The notes beneath the pieces are model-generated. The model saw only the letters and a program-made list of their open reading frames with translations. It ran no database searches and was not told the DNA's origin. The translations under genes and the position numbers were made by a program. From VYFG01 sp965221795 (GTDB taxonomy: Bacteria; Pseudomonadota; Gammaproteobacteria; Arenicellales; Poriferihabitantaceae), in assembly GCA_965221795.1 (NCBI GenBank), contig OZ244914.1, positions 2,976,001 to 3,040,000 on the forward strand: a stretch of 64,000 nt of DNA, in the 5' to 3' direction. Positions 26,856 to 36,135 of this stretch are shown one piece after another; the first letter of the stretch is position 1; each line of letters opens with the position of its first letter.

Positions 26856-27302
26856 GTGGAACTTCACTCGAAACACGCTAGCGGATGCGAGCGGATTTTT
26901 GAGGGCCGCATCAGCGGAGCGAAAGCTGAACGCCAAGGTCTTTCGGATGCTTTGGAATTTATCCGTGAAGGCGATACCCTAGTGGTTTGGAGACTGGACC
27001 GGTTGGGTCGATCACTTCCCGATTTGATTGAAATAGTGGGTCATCTTGGATCCCGGAAGATCGGCCTGCAAAGGATTCATGAGTCGATTGATACCGCTTC
27101 AAGTACCGGCAAGCTGATGTTCCATATCCTTAGTGCCTCAGCTGAATGCGAACGAAGTCTGGTCCGCGAGCGCACCCAGCCCGGACTGAAAGCGGCCCGA
27201 GCACGGGGTCTGATGGGTGGTCGACCCAAGGCTCTCGACTCTGACCAGCGAAAACTAGTGGTCAGACTCTACGAAGAGAAACAGTATACCATTCAACAAT
27301 AA
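26856..27302 (+). pseudogene. Serine recombinase (resolvase/invertase) lacking its catalytic N-terminus
   Basis: From CERIFEGRISGAKAERQGL onward the protein matches the Tn3-type resolvase/DNA invertase family, including VVWRLDRLGRSLPDLIE and AECERSLVRERTQ. The N-terminal 'YxRVSTxxQ' segment with the catalytic serine is missing; upstream sequence in this frame is unrelated. The C-terminal helix-turn-helix is also cut after YEEKQYTIQQ, where a normal protein continues with the DNA-recognition helix. It cannot recombine DNA. It may have come with a transposon whose other parts are lost. Confidence 0.75.
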
Positions 27303-27370
27303 TCTACCTCAGATCAAGTCGATACAAATCAAACATAAACGCAAATCATCAAGAATAAGAGTAGAATATG

Positions 27371-27389
27371 CTACATTATAATAATGTAG
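27371..27389. promoter_or_regulatory. Palindromic operator overlapping a -10-like box, upstream of parDE remnant
   Basis: CTACATTAT and ATAATGTAG form perfect 9-bp arms around one base. TATAAT (27377-27382) sits inside. The site lies about 20 nt before the antitoxin ATG, which has GAGG in front of it. ParD-type antitoxins repress their own operon through such palindromes, so this is a credible autoregulatory operator. Confidence 0.55.
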
Positions 27390-27410
27390 AGCAATCTTGA
27401 GGCAAACATC

Positions 27411-27695
27411 ATGTCAATGGTCAAAAAGAGTATTTCCGTGACTCACCAGCAGAATATCTGGATCAAGGACTAGGTCGACACGGGTCACTATGGGAATGAA
27501 AGTGAGGTCCTGCGTGAATTGATTCGGGAGCGTCAGATGCTGGAACTGGAAACACCTGAAGAAATTAGAGCTATTCGCGGAGCTCTAATTCAGGCTGAAA
27601 AAAGTGTACGTCAGCAGGGTTACAGCAAGCGATCCGTCGATGAAATCTGGGAAGAAGCCAAGGATAGGTATAGAACTCGGCATGGGCAAATATGA
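27411..27695 (+). pseudogene. ParD/CopG-type antitoxin interrupted by an in-frame TAG
   Basis: The reading frame gives MSMVKKSISVTHQQNIWIKD, then TAG (27471-27473), then VDTGHYGNESEVLRELIRER in the same frame. This is the normal ParD order: ribbon-helix-helix strand, then 'GRYGNASEVVRxAL' helix. After it comes a helical toxin-binding tail ending KDRYRTRHGQI. A single base change of CAG or GAG to TAG explains the break. The antitoxin end overlaps the toxin start, as in intact operons. A restart is unlikely to give a DNA-binding protein. Confidence 0.7.
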
Positions 27696-27985
27696 GTTGG
27701 TGCCGGAGGCGGAACGGGATTTACTCGAGATCGCTCTCTATGGATTCGAGAATTTTGGTTTGGTGCAAACCGAGCAATATTATGAAGGCTTGGTGTTTCG
27801 GTTTCAGGAGGTTGCAAACTATCCTCTGCAATATCAGAGTGTCGATCATATCCGACCGGGATATCGACGTTCTGTCTATCGCTCGCACTCTCTACTACTA
27901 CCGTATACAAGGGCAGAGAGTCTCTATCATGCGAATACTTGGCCGACAGGACATGGCCAAGGCTTTATCCCTTATGACGGATTAA
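27682..27985 (+). pseudogene. ParE/RelE-type toxin, frameshifted
   Basis: MGKYELVPEAERDLLEIALY and the 'IRPGYRRSVYRSHS' segment (near residue 60) match the ParE fold. At about 27885 the frame changes: the expected C-terminal strands continue as LYYYRIQGQRVSIMRILGRQ and end ALSLMTD in another frame. A one-base indel breaks the protein before its last strands, so it should be inactive. Together with the amber-interrupted antitoxin this is a dying toxin-antitoxin pair. Confidence 0.7.
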
Positions 27986-28128
27986 TTAATGGCCGTAACA
28001 AACCGAGACAAGATAGATATTTTGAGATGGTTACCGCCCATCACCGCCCCATCTGGTTGAGTTTGCAAAAAAGAGCCTGCTCAAGTTGTCACATTGGCCG
28101 ATAGGCTCTATTCTCGACTTGAAAAACC

Positions 28129-28800
28129 ATGTCCTATACCAAGAACCTGCATCAAGCCAAACGTGCCGGCCAGGATGGAGTTCTATACTCAGTTGTCGGA
28201 TTATCAAAAGCGGTTTTTAATCATTGGCAATAAGAATGCTATCAGCTACAAAGAGATATTTCCCTTGATCAAGTAGAACAAGATGTGGCTTGGTATCAAC
28301 CCTGAAGGCCAGGACATACTATTTGACGTGCCGACAGACTATGCGGCAGAACTGGTCGAAAACAAAAAGGAGGGCAGTGCCTATAGAGTCGTAGAAGGTG
28401 TTGTCAAGGGAAGGCTGGGCAATGCCGCTTGGTATACCAACCTTGACCATCACAAGCACCATGAAGAGCTTATACTATCTCATCGCTACACGCCCGAGAG
28501 TTATCCAAGTACGATGATTATCATGCCATCAACGTTGATGAGACCAAGAAGAGTTCTGATGAGAATTTGTGGGATTCGATACATGGTCAGCTTATTCCAA
28601 GGTATACGATGGATCCGGAGGCTGACGAGTTCGGAATCTTCCTGGTATTCTGGTTCGGTGCCGAGAGAATCAAGCTGTCGCCCGAAGAACTGATGCCGAC
28701 AACTCCACAGGAGTTGGTTGAAATGCTATCGATTGAATTGTCAGATCAGGAGAAATGGAAAACAGGGATTTGTGTGATCGATGTTTCGCCACCTGACTGA
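28129..28800 (+). pseudogene. EcoRI-family adenine-specific DNA methyltransferase, core deleted
   Basis: Pieces in three frames match M.EcoRI-like proteins in order: MSYTKNLHQAKRAGQD, then EFYTQLSDY, then KRFLIIGNKNAISYKEIF, then NKMWLGIN, WYTNLDHHKHHEEL, ESYP and the C-terminal FGIFLVFWFGAERIKLSPE. The part between EFYTQLSDY and KRFLIIGN, where the NPPF catalytic motif belongs, is missing. A TAG (28274-28276) interrupts LIK-NKMW, and the frame shifts again near 28510. It cannot methylate DNA. No cognate restriction nuclease is seen. Confidence 0.75.
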
Positions 28801-28935
28801 TATGTTCTGACCGAAAAAAGTGTTGCAATATCATATCACATGTAAGGATGGGCGATGGGATTGTCATGATCGGGAGCAGTCAGGATATTGCACTTGGAGC
28901 GGATGCAAAAAGACTCCGAAAGCCGCAAGTCGGCA

Positions 28936-29631
28936 CTACTCCACGGTCAAAAGGGTTTCGGCTGCCGGCAATCCATATTTCCCAGGCTGAAAGGAGGTGA
29001 GACTTGGCAAAATCTCTTCTGCGCCATTGTAGCGCGAGATGTCCATGTTCGGGTCTGGAACTACGATGACCCGCATATTGGCGGCAATTCCGGCGGCCAG
29101 TCCGGACGGGGCATCTTCAAATACCAAGGTGGTCTGCGGGTTCGCGGCAAGTTGTTGGGCAGCAGCCAGAAACAGGTCGGGTGCCGGTTTTGCCTGGCCA
29201 ATTTCCGGGTCGTCCCCGGTGACCATGACCGGGAATAAATCAAACCAGTGGGCATGTCGGGATATTTTGATCCGAAACAGTTCCCGGGAAGAACTGGTGG
29301 CGACCGCGATGGGAATTCCGTGGTGATGCAGGTGCCGAACCAATGCCTCAGCTCCGGGCAGGGCATGGCATTGTGCGAAGCCTTCTCGCAGCAGGCCATT
29401 TCGTTCCGTAAGGTATTCTTGCGCCGTCAGTGGCAGTTGGAGGGTTTCGACCAGATAGTGAGCAGAATCGGTTTCCGCCCGACCGATCATATTCGCTTTG
29501 ATGGACCAATCAAAGGTCTTGCCGAACCGGGAGGCAATGGCTTGGGTCGCTTCCGTGTAAATGGGTTCGGTATCCAGTAAGAGTCCATCGACATCAAAAA
29601 TGACAGATCGGATGGGTTTCGAAGATCTCAT
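28936..29631 (-). CDS. HAD-superfamily hydrolase (phosphatase, HDHD1/beta-phosphoglucomutase-like)
   Basis: The likely start is the ATG giving MRSSKPIRSVIFDVDGLLLD. HAD motif I is FDVDGLLLDTEP with the nucleophilic aspartate, motif II is the threonine/serine in VATSSSREL, motif III the lysine in IGQAKPAPDLF, and motif IV FEDAPSGLAAG. The alpha-helical cap follows motif I, so this is subfamily I. Members dephosphorylate small sugar or nucleotide phosphates; similarity to pseudouridine-5'-phosphatase and beta-phosphoglucomutase groups is visible but does not decide the substrate. It stands alone, convergent with the methyltransferase remnant and divergent from the IscA-like gene. Confidence 0.9.
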   Translation of the reverse strand: MRSSKPIRSVIFDVDGLLLDTEPIYTEATQAIASRFGKTFDWSIKANMIGRAETDSAHYLVETLQLPLTAQEYLTERNGLLREGFAQCHALPGAEALVRHLHHHGIPIAVATSSSRELFRIKISRHAHWFDLFPVMVTGDDPEIGQAKPAPDLFLAAAQQLAANPQTTLVFEDAPSGLAAGIAANMRVIVVPDPNMDISRYNGAEEILPSLTSFQPGKYGLPAAETLLTVE

Positions 29632-29954
29632 GATCCTGTTGCCATACAGATTTGGGAACTGGTGAAGTATATTGTATCGGATTGCATCCACACCGTCGGG
29701 GCATTGTTGCGGCGTTCAGGCGATGCATCCGTAACGGACCCCGCCTGAGTCGGATCTTGCAAACGTTGGAGGCGGGGGAGTTCGCGCCAATCCTTCCAGA
29801 AGAAATGTGGGTCAGACCCTGGTCCCGATACCTTGAAATAGGCTGGAGAATCCTTACCTCTTCACGGCATCGGTAGGTCGTGGTACAATCCTGTGCCAGA
29901 GCTTCCGTTGGGGTCGAATGCCGGCGTAACTTGCAACCGATCATTTCCAGGAAT

Positions 29955-30281
29955 ATGTCCATTACGCTATCAGAGTCTGCGGCAGTACGGGTCCGAAAAC
30001 ACTTGGAAGACCGTGAGGGCTATATTGGCATCAAGCTGGCCGTCAAGAATGCTGGCTGTTCCGGTCTCGCCTATGTGCTGGATTATGCCCGTGAGGCCGA
30101 TGATGCAGAACAAATGTTCGAAAGTCTCGGCATCAAGATCTTTGTCAGTACCGACGACCTGCCTTTCCTTTCCGGCACCCAGATTGATTATGTGGAAGAT
30201 GGTCTCTCGGCGGTGTTCCATTTTCGCAACCCCAATGTCACGGAGCAGTGTGGTTGTGGCGAAAGTTTTACCGTAAACTGA
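29955..30281 (+). CDS. HesB/IscA-family iron-sulfur cluster assembly protein
   Basis: This 108-aa A-type carrier begins MSITLSESAAVRVRKHLE. The three cluster-binding cysteines are in KNAGCSGLAYVLD and the C-terminal CGCGESF. A-type carriers (IscA, SufA, ErpA) pass iron-sulfur clusters to target enzymes in the cytosol. In many gammaproteobacteria the isc operon lies just before ndk and rlmN; here only this gene is present on that side of mtaB and ndk, so it may be a left-over isc member. mtaB, rlmN and perhaps the DndC-like enzyme need [4Fe-4S] clusters. Which of the three subfamilies it is cannot be fixed by eye. Confidence 0.9.
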   Translation: MSITLSESAAVRVRKHLEDREGYIGIKLAVKNAGCSGLAYVLDYAREADDAEQMFESLGIKIFVSTDDLPFLSGTQIDYVEDGLSAVFHFRNPNVTEQCGCGESFTVN

Positions 30282-30566
30282 AACGGCTCGCTCCCGTACT
30301 CATTGATTGGTCATCATGGCGTGGGTATTTTGCATACTTGCCGGAGGACTGGCGTCCAGGTCCGTACCGGTGACTGGGGGGTAGTGGCTGGGCCGGTCGA
30401 CGAATTCTATTGCCATCGGCAGCGAGTGGGCGATGAGATGCAAGGAGCGAAATGCAGTGACAGTCCAAACCAAACCGCAGCGAGATGGCTCCGCTGGATT
30501 GGACGAGACGCTTGTCTTGGATAGCCGAATCGTGGTGCGGAACCGCTACGATGCCAGGGTTTCTCC

Positions 30567-31937
30567 ATGTCCTCGGTAACCGTTCCATCCCCTCGCCTGG
30601 AAAACCGGCATGGCACCCCCGAGGTTTCGGTATCTACCATGGGGTGCAAGGTTAATGTGTTTGAATCAGCACTGATTCGGGAAAAACTGGCGAGTGCTGG
30701 TTTTGCTGATTCCCACCATTCCGGACCAGTCGATATCCGCATTCTGAATACCTGCACGGTGACTGCGGAAGCCGACCGACAGGCGCGGCAACAGGTGCGT
30801 CGAATGATTCGGGAAAATCCGCATGCCTGGGTGGTGGTCACCGGGTGCTATGCGCAGACAGACCCGGAAGCCTGCGCACGGATTCCCGGCGTGGACCTGG
30901 TGGTGGGCAATGCCCGCAAACTGGACATCCCATCCTTGCTCGGACCCATGATTCGTGGAGAATTGCCCCCCCTGATCATGGAAGATGTCGACTCGGAGAC
31001 CCGTTTGCCGGATCAGTTGGTCACGGGATTCGAAGGGAGAACCCGCGCGTTTGTCCAGATACAGCAAGGCTGTGACCGAGGTTGTACGTTCTGCATCATC
31101 CACATGGCCCGAGGCGGCAATCGTTCTTTTTCGGCGACCATGATCCAACGTCAGGTGGAAAGGCTGGTATGGAATGGATATCGCGAAGTTGTTCTGTGTG
31201 GAGTCGATATCGGATCGTACGGTGAAGATAGCGAAGAAGCCTTGGGCCTTGAAGACCTGATCGAACAGTTGCTGGCAATTCCCCATGATTTCCGGATTCG
31301 ACTGAGCTCCATTGATCCGGCCCATGTCAGTGATCGACTGATTCGGTTGATGTCCGTTCACCGGGACCGCCTCTGTCCACACCTTCACTTATCCCTGCAA
31401 AGTGGCAATACACTGATTCTGAAGCGAATGCGGCGACGTGCGACCCGGGAAATGTTGCTGGAACGGATGCAGGCCCTCCGTCAGGCTTTGCCGGCGGTGG
31501 TATTGAGTGCGGATATTCTGGTGGGGTTTCCGACTGAGGAAGAAATCCACTTTCAGGAAACGCTGGATCTGGTGGATCAACTGGAGATCGCCTTTCCCCA
31601 TGTCTTTTCCTATTCCAGGCGTCCAGGAACCCCGGCCGCGAGGATGCCTCGTCCGGTATCTGCGACAGAAAAAAAGTCCCGTGCCCGAAGGGTGCGGGAA
31701 CTTGGCTGGGATATCCGGGAGCGTGTGGGCAAGCGGTTGGTTGGGAGCGCACTGCCGGTACTGGTGGAACATCGCGGGAAGCCGTCAAGCACAGCCATCA
31801 TTGGCCGCGCCGATAACTATTTCAGTGTTCGTCTGCCAGTGAGTTTGACCCATTCCAGGTGTTGGCAGGAGGTAGAGGTCGTCGGTTGGGGGGGCGATGC
31901 CCTCATTGCCCGGCCTGCGGACGAAAGGGTACAATAG
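30567..31937 (+). CDS. mtaB: tRNA (ms2t6A37) methylthiotransferase MtaB
   Basis: This 456-aa radical-SAM enzyme of the MiaB/RimO family adds a methylthio group to t6A at position 37 of ANN-decoding tRNAs. The N-terminal UPF0004 domain has TMGCKVNVFES and two more cluster cysteines in LNTCTVT and VTGCYAQ. The radical-SAM motif is QGCDRGCTFCII (CxxxCxxC). A TRAM-like C-terminus follows (VLVEHRGK to VEVVGWGGD). The GCKxNxxES start is typical of the MtaB group. About 285 nt separate it from the IscA-like gene; that gap shows no recognisable gene. The next gene, ndk, starts about 85 nt after its stop. Confidence 0.9.
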   Translation: MSSVTVPSPRLENRHGTPEVSVSTMGCKVNVFESALIREKLASAGFADSHHSGPVDIRILNTCTVTAEADRQARQQVRRMIRENPHAWVVVTGCYAQTDPEACARIPGVDLVVGNARKLDIPSLLGPMIRGELPPLIMEDVDSETRLPDQLVTGFEGRTRAFVQIQQGCDRGCTFCIIHMARGGNRSFSATMIQRQVERLVWNGYREVVLCGVDIGSYGEDSEEALGLEDLIEQLLAIPHDFRIRLSSIDPAHVSDRLIRLMSVHRDRLCPHLHLSLQSGNTLILKRMRRRATREMLLERMQALRQALPAVVLSADILVGFPTEEEIHFQETLDLVDQLEIAFPHVFSYSRRPGTPAARMPRPVSATEKKSRARRVRELGWDIRERVGKRLVGSALPVLVEHRGKPSSTAIIGRADNYFSVRLPVSLTHSRCWQEVEVVGWGGDALIARPADERVQ

Positions 31938-32023
31938 CGTATTCATACCGGTGTTCCTGTTGCTTATCGCTACCGGAGCAAGGGAGCGGTATTTTTTCCA
32001 TTGATGACATTCTGGAGGAATGC

Positions 32024-32455
32024 ATGACGATTCAACGCACCTTTTCCATTATCAAGCCGGATGCCGTAGCCAAAGATTTGATCGGCAAACTGTATCAGCG
32101 ATTCGAAGAGGCGGGGTTGCGTATTGTGGCGGCACGGATGGTGCACCTGACACGGCAGCAGGCAGAGCAATTCTATGCGGTCCACAAGGAACGCCCCTTC
32201 TATCAGGATCTGGTGAATTTCATGACGTCCGGGCCGGTGATGGTGCAGGTGCTGGAGGGGGACGATGCGATTCAGCGGAACCGGGAGATTATGGGAGCCA
32301 CCAATCCGGCAGAAGCTGCTCCGGGAACCATTCGGGCCGATTTTGCGGAAAGCGTAGAGGAGAATGCGGTCCATGGCAGTGATGGGCCGGATACGGCGGC
32401 ACAGGAAATCGCCTTTTTTTTCGACGATGCGGGCATTTGCCCGCGCACCCGTTAG
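32024..32455 (+). CDS. ndk: Nucleoside diphosphate kinase
   Basis: The 143-aa enzyme balances nucleoside triphosphate pools by phosphate transfer through a histidine. The start MTIQRTFSIIKPDAV follows a GGAGG site. The active-site segment is NAVHGSDGPDTAAQEI, with the catalytic histidine in NAVHGSD. GPVMVQVLEGDDAI and GATNPAEAAPGTIR are typical. Length matches the family. It heads the ndk-rlmN-rodZ-hisS group; rlmN starts about 25 nt downstream. Confidence 0.96.
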   Translation: MTIQRTFSIIKPDAVAKDLIGKLYQRFEEAGLRIVAARMVHLTRQQAEQFYAVHKERPFYQDLVNFMTSGPVMVQVLEGDDAIQRNREIMGATNPAEAAPGTIRADFAESVEENAVHGSDGPDTAAQEIAFFFDDAGICPRTR

Positions 32456-32480
32456 GGCAAGGCTTCACGACGAATTGGCT

Positions 32481-33629
32481 ATGCAGGCAGTGACCAATCT
32501 TCTTTCGCTGGATCGCAGGGGTCTGGAACATTACTTTGTCGGGCTGGGGGAAAAATCGTTCCGTGGTCGTCAACTGATGCAGTGGGTCTATCAGCGGATG
32601 GTCATTGAACCCGAGGAGATGACCGATCTTGGCCAGGGATTGCGGCGTCGACTGTCCCAGCAAGCCTGTTTTCAGATGCCAGCCGTTGCAGACCAGAAGC
32701 GGTCTTCGGACGGCACATGCAAATGGCTGCTTCGGCTCCATGACGGCAATTGCATTGAGACCGTGTTTATCCCGGAAAAGGGCCGTGGTACGTTGTGTGT
32801 GTCTTCTCAGGTGGGCTGTAGTCTCAATTGCTGTTTTTGCGCCACAGCCCATCAGGGGTTCAGTCGCAATCTGACGGTGGATGAGATCATTGGACAGGTC
32901 TGGATTGCCAATCAACGCCTGCTGGCGATGGGGCATCGCCATGAGGGACAGGAATCGGGGCTTGCATGGGACCGTCGTCGCCCGGTGACCAACGTAGTAC
33001 TGATGGGGATGGGAGAGCCATTGGCCAATTTTGACAATGTCGTAGCAGCCATGAACCTGATGATGGACGATTTCAGTTTCGGCCTTTCAAGACGACGGGT
33101 CACCCTGAGTACGGCGGGGATGGTGCCTGGAATTGAACGGTTACGGGAGACCTGCCCGGTCAGCCTGGCCATTTCTCTACATGCTCCACAGGATGACCTG
33201 CGCAGCCGCTTGGTACCCTTGAACCGCAAGTATCCGATCCGGGAATTGCTGGATGCCTGTCGCCGTTATGTCGACGGGGCCGGGAGACAGCGAATCACGT
33301 TCGAATATGTCATGCTGGAGGGTATCAATGATTCCCTGAGCCATGCACGAAAACTGGCGAAACTGCTTCATGAGATCCCGGCCAAGGTAAATTTGATCCC
33401 ATTCAACTCGTTTCCCGGTGTCTCCTATCGTCGGAGCCCTCCAGAAGTGATCGAGCAATTCCGGGATGATTTGTTGAAACGGGGGATCTTTACAGTCACT
33501 CGCAAAACCCGGGGCCATGACATTGATGCGGCTTGCGGTCAACTCGCGGGTGATTTTGCTGACCGGACCCGACGTTCACAGCGTATACGCAACGTCTCCC
33601 GACTGGACCAGGTCTCCGTAATGAGTTGA
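32481..33629 (+). CDS. rlmN: Dual-specificity 23S rRNA / tRNA (adenine-C2) methyltransferase
   Basis: RlmN is a radical-SAM enzyme that methylates C2 of A2503 in 23S rRNA and A37 in some tRNAs. The cluster motif is CSLNCCFCATA (CxxxCxxC). The C-terminal methyl-carrier cysteine is in DIDAACGQLAG, and the SAM region shows VVLMGMGEPLANF. The start at MQAVTNLLSLDRRGLEHYF is set by homology; the frame is open upstream. At 382 aa it has normal length. It lies between ndk and rodZ, the usual gammaproteobacterial order. The gap to rodZ is about 10 nt. Confidence 0.95.
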   Translation: MQAVTNLLSLDRRGLEHYFVGLGEKSFRGRQLMQWVYQRMVIEPEEMTDLGQGLRRRLSQQACFQMPAVADQKRSSDGTCKWLLRLHDGNCIETVFIPEKGRGTLCVSSQVGCSLNCCFCATAHQGFSRNLTVDEIIGQVWIANQRLLAMGHRHEGQESGLAWDRRRPVTNVVLMGMGEPLANFDNVVAAMNLMMDDFSFGLSRRRVTLSTAGMVPGIERLRETCPVSLAISLHAPQDDLRSRLVPLNRKYPIRELLDACRRYVDGAGRQRITFEYVMLEGINDSLSHARKLAKLLHEIPAKVNLIPFNSFPGVSYRRSPPEVIEQFRDDLLKRGIFTVTRKTRGHDIDAACGQLAGDFADRTRRSQRIRNVSRLDQVSVMS

Positions 33630-33639
33630 GTATCCGGCC

Positions 33640-34737
33640 ATGGAAGATTCCGCAAATCCCTTTATGAGAGATCTATCCATGGGGATCCCTTCCCCGGGCA
33701 CATTACTGGCCAGCCAGCGCAAGGAATATGGTTGGACTCAGCAGGAAGTGGCCCGCGAATTGAATTTGTCGGAAAGACAGATCCGAGCGATTGAAGAAGA
33801 TGATTACGACAGTTTGCCGGGAAAAACCTATGTTATGGGATATTGGCGTAGCTATGCCAATTTGTTCCGGATCTCCATTGATGAATCGATTCAGGTTCAC
33901 CGGTCGAACCTGAATCCGGACAAGGATCCACTGCAGCCGCAATCCCCGGATTCCGATGAGACCGAGGGTTCGGAGCAACGTCCACGCAATCGCGGGCTGA
34001 TGGTCTTTGTTCTGTTGCTGGTCTTTGTGGGTGGCATATGGTGGTATTGGCAAAATACCGGCTGGAATGTGCCCGAATTGATACAGCGAGGTGCGGACGA
34101 CAGGGTGGATACGATTTCATCGGAGAAGGAAGATAGCCCTGCATTGACCGATGTACCTGTTTCTGTCATTGAAGGGGTGCCTGAACCCAATTTTTCCGAA
34201 AACCAGGCAGTGGCTGAAATCGATACCAGAGGGTATGAGGTGTTGGTATTCGAAGCCCCGATTTCACAAGGACTGATATTTTTACAGGCCGAGGATGAGG
34301 CTACCGGGCAACCGGAGGATTCTGCAGCAGACATTGCGGCATCATCGCCCGCACCGCCCTCCAATGATTCAGCGGAATCTGAATCGGCCTCGGCCACCAG
34401 CCCAGATTCCCCCACGACCCCGGCGGGTCCGGCAGCCGTTACCACAGCGGAGCCCGAGTCTCCCGAGATACCCCCGGATCCGAAACCGGAAAGTGTGGAC
34501 CATCGGATTGTCTTTGTGGTCGAGGGAGAAACCTGGATTGATGTCCGTGACAGCACCGGCGAGCGTCTTCTGTACCGGACGGTGAATCGAGGAGAAGACA
34601 TTGAACTCAACGGGACTCCTCCCTACTCCGTTTTTCTTGGCAGCGTGGATGGAGTAGTGGTTCAGTATCAAGGCCAGGAAGTGCCTTTCGAAGCACACGA
34701 AAGCGGGCTGTTTGCCCGTTTCGAAGTGGGAGAATAA
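33640..34737 (+). CDS. rodZ: Cytoskeletal protein RodZ
   Basis: RodZ links the MreB filament to the elongasome and keeps rod shape. The 365-aa protein has a cytoplasmic Xre-type helix-turn-helix (LLASQRKEYGWTQQEVAREL, about 22-41), one transmembrane helix (GLMVFVLLLVFVGGIWWYW, about 126-144), a long Pro/Ala/Glu/Ser-rich periplasmic linker, and a C-terminal DUF4115 domain (WIDVRDSTGERLLYR, VFLGSVDGV). The domain order is canonical. Its neighbours are rlmN and hisS; the pilF/pilW and ispG genes often found between them in relatives are absent. Confidence 0.93.
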   Translation: MEDSANPFMRDLSMGIPSPGTLLASQRKEYGWTQQEVARELNLSERQIRAIEEDDYDSLPGKTYVMGYWRSYANLFRISIDESIQVHRSNLNPDKDPLQPQSPDSDETEGSEQRPRNRGLMVFVLLLVFVGGIWWYWQNTGWNVPELIQRGADDRVDTISSEKEDSPALTDVPVSVIEGVPEPNFSENQAVAEIDTRGYEVLVFEAPISQGLIFLQAEDEATGQPEDSAADIAASSPAPPSNDSAESESASATSPDSPTTPAGPAAVTTAEPESPEIPPDPKPESVDHRIVFVVEGETWIDVRDSTGERLLYRTVNRGEDIELNGTPPYSVFLGSVDGVVVQYQGQEVPFEAHESGLFARFEVGE

Positions 34738-34780
34738 CGGTGTCAATGCAGCCTGCGTTTGGGTCCGGCCTACTCTCTCG

Positions 34781-36046
34781 ATGAATCCGAAGATCCAGTC
34801 TGTCAGGGGGATGAACGATCTCCTGCCGGGGCAGATCAATTGCTGGCATCGGGTCGAATCAGTGCTGCGTGAAGTAGCCTGGCGCTATGGGTATGAAGAG
34901 ATCCGAACGCCAGTACTGGAAAAGACCGAATTGTTCCGTCAGTCGATCGGGGCTCAGACGGATATTGTCGAAAAGGAAATGTATGTTTTCGAAGATGCCG
35001 GGGAGGTGAGTTTGGCGTTGCGCCCGGAAGCCACTGCCAGCACTGTGCGGGCCGGTATCCAGCATGGCCTTTTCCACAATCGCCAGCAGCGCCTTTGGTA
35101 CATGGGACCGATGTTCCGCCGCGAACGACCACAAAAAGGACGTTATCGGCAATTCTACCAGTTTGGCATCGAGGCGTTCGGGTGGAGAGGCCCGGATGTG
35201 GATGCGGAGGTTATTCGGTTGGCGGCACATATCTGGCAAGAACTGGGCCTGACCGGCCTGACCCTGGAACTCAATTCCCTGGGATCGGTCGAGACCCGGG
35301 GTCGTTATCGAAACCAACTCCGGGATTACTTTATGGACCATGTCGACGACCTGGACGAAGACAGCCGACGCCGACTCGAACGGAATCCTTTGCGAATTCT
35401 GGACAGTAAAGTACCTCGAACTCGTGAGATAGTGGAACAGGCTCCTTCCGTCATGGAGTGTTTGGCGTCAGAAGAGCGGCAGCACTTCGACAATCTGGCC
35501 GACTCTCTGGTAAATTCTGGAGTCCAACCGGTTCTGAATCACCGCTTGGTACGAGGAATTGATTACTATACCGGGACAGTTTTTGAGTGGGTCACGCAGG
35601 CACTCGGTGCGCAGTCTGCTGTCTGCGCCGGGGGGCGTTATGATGGGCTGGTGGAGTCGCGCGGAGGCCGCAGTACCCCAGGGGTCGGCTTCGCCTTGGG
35701 GTTGGAACGTCTGGTCGAGTTGATGGTCATACAGAATCTTCCGGATCATCGACGATGGCCGGATGTCTATGTGATTTCCATGGTCGATCAACAGATTGCC
35801 GTCGAGATTTGCGAAACCTTGCGAAATGCCCGCTTCGGAGTGATCGAACATTGCGGTGGCGGCAAACTGTCGAATGGAATCAAGCGGGCGAATTCCAGTG
35901 GAGCTCGGTTCGTCATCGTGGTGGGCGAAGATGAAATGCGCGATGACAGTGTACAATTGAAGGATTTGCGATCCGACCTAGGGCAAAGGCGAATCCCAAG
36001 GGACAATCTCCCGGCATTCCTGCACAGATTGCTGGGCTTGGCATGA
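34781..36046 (+). CDS. hisS: Histidyl-tRNA synthetase
   Basis: HisRS (421 aa) charges tRNA-His. The start MNPKIQSVRGMNDLLPGQ is typical; the longer frame starting at 34712 overlaps rodZ and has no homology. Class II motif 2 is visible as MGPMFRRERPQKGRYRQF, the histidine-specific signature as LVRGIDYYTGTVFEW, motif 3 as GGRYDGL and GVGFALGLERL. The C-terminal anticodon-binding domain begins near VYVISMVD. The gene follows rodZ after about 40 nt and precedes the yfgM-like gene. Confidence 0.97.
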   Translation: MNPKIQSVRGMNDLLPGQINCWHRVESVLREVAWRYGYEEIRTPVLEKTELFRQSIGAQTDIVEKEMYVFEDAGEVSLALRPEATASTVRAGIQHGLFHNRQQRLWYMGPMFRRERPQKGRYRQFYQFGIEAFGWRGPDVDAEVIRLAAHIWQELGLTGLTLELNSLGSVETRGRYRNQLRDYFMDHVDDLDEDSRRRLERNPLRILDSKVPRTREIVEQAPSVMECLASEERQHFDNLADSLVNSGVQPVLNHRLVRGIDYYTGTVFEWVTQALGAQSAVCAGGRYDGLVESRGGRSTPGVGFALGLERLVELMVIQNLPDHRRWPDVYVISMVDQQIAVEICETLRNARFGVIEHCGGGKLSNGIKRANSSGARFVIVVGEDEMRDDSVQLKDLRSDLGQRRIPRDNLPAFLHRLLGLA

Positions 36047-36135
36047 TGCTCAGCATCCCATTGACCATCCGGCATCGTCCCATCGTGTCGCACTGCTGTT
36101 TTGATTGATTCTGTACGCAACTATCGTATCCGATT

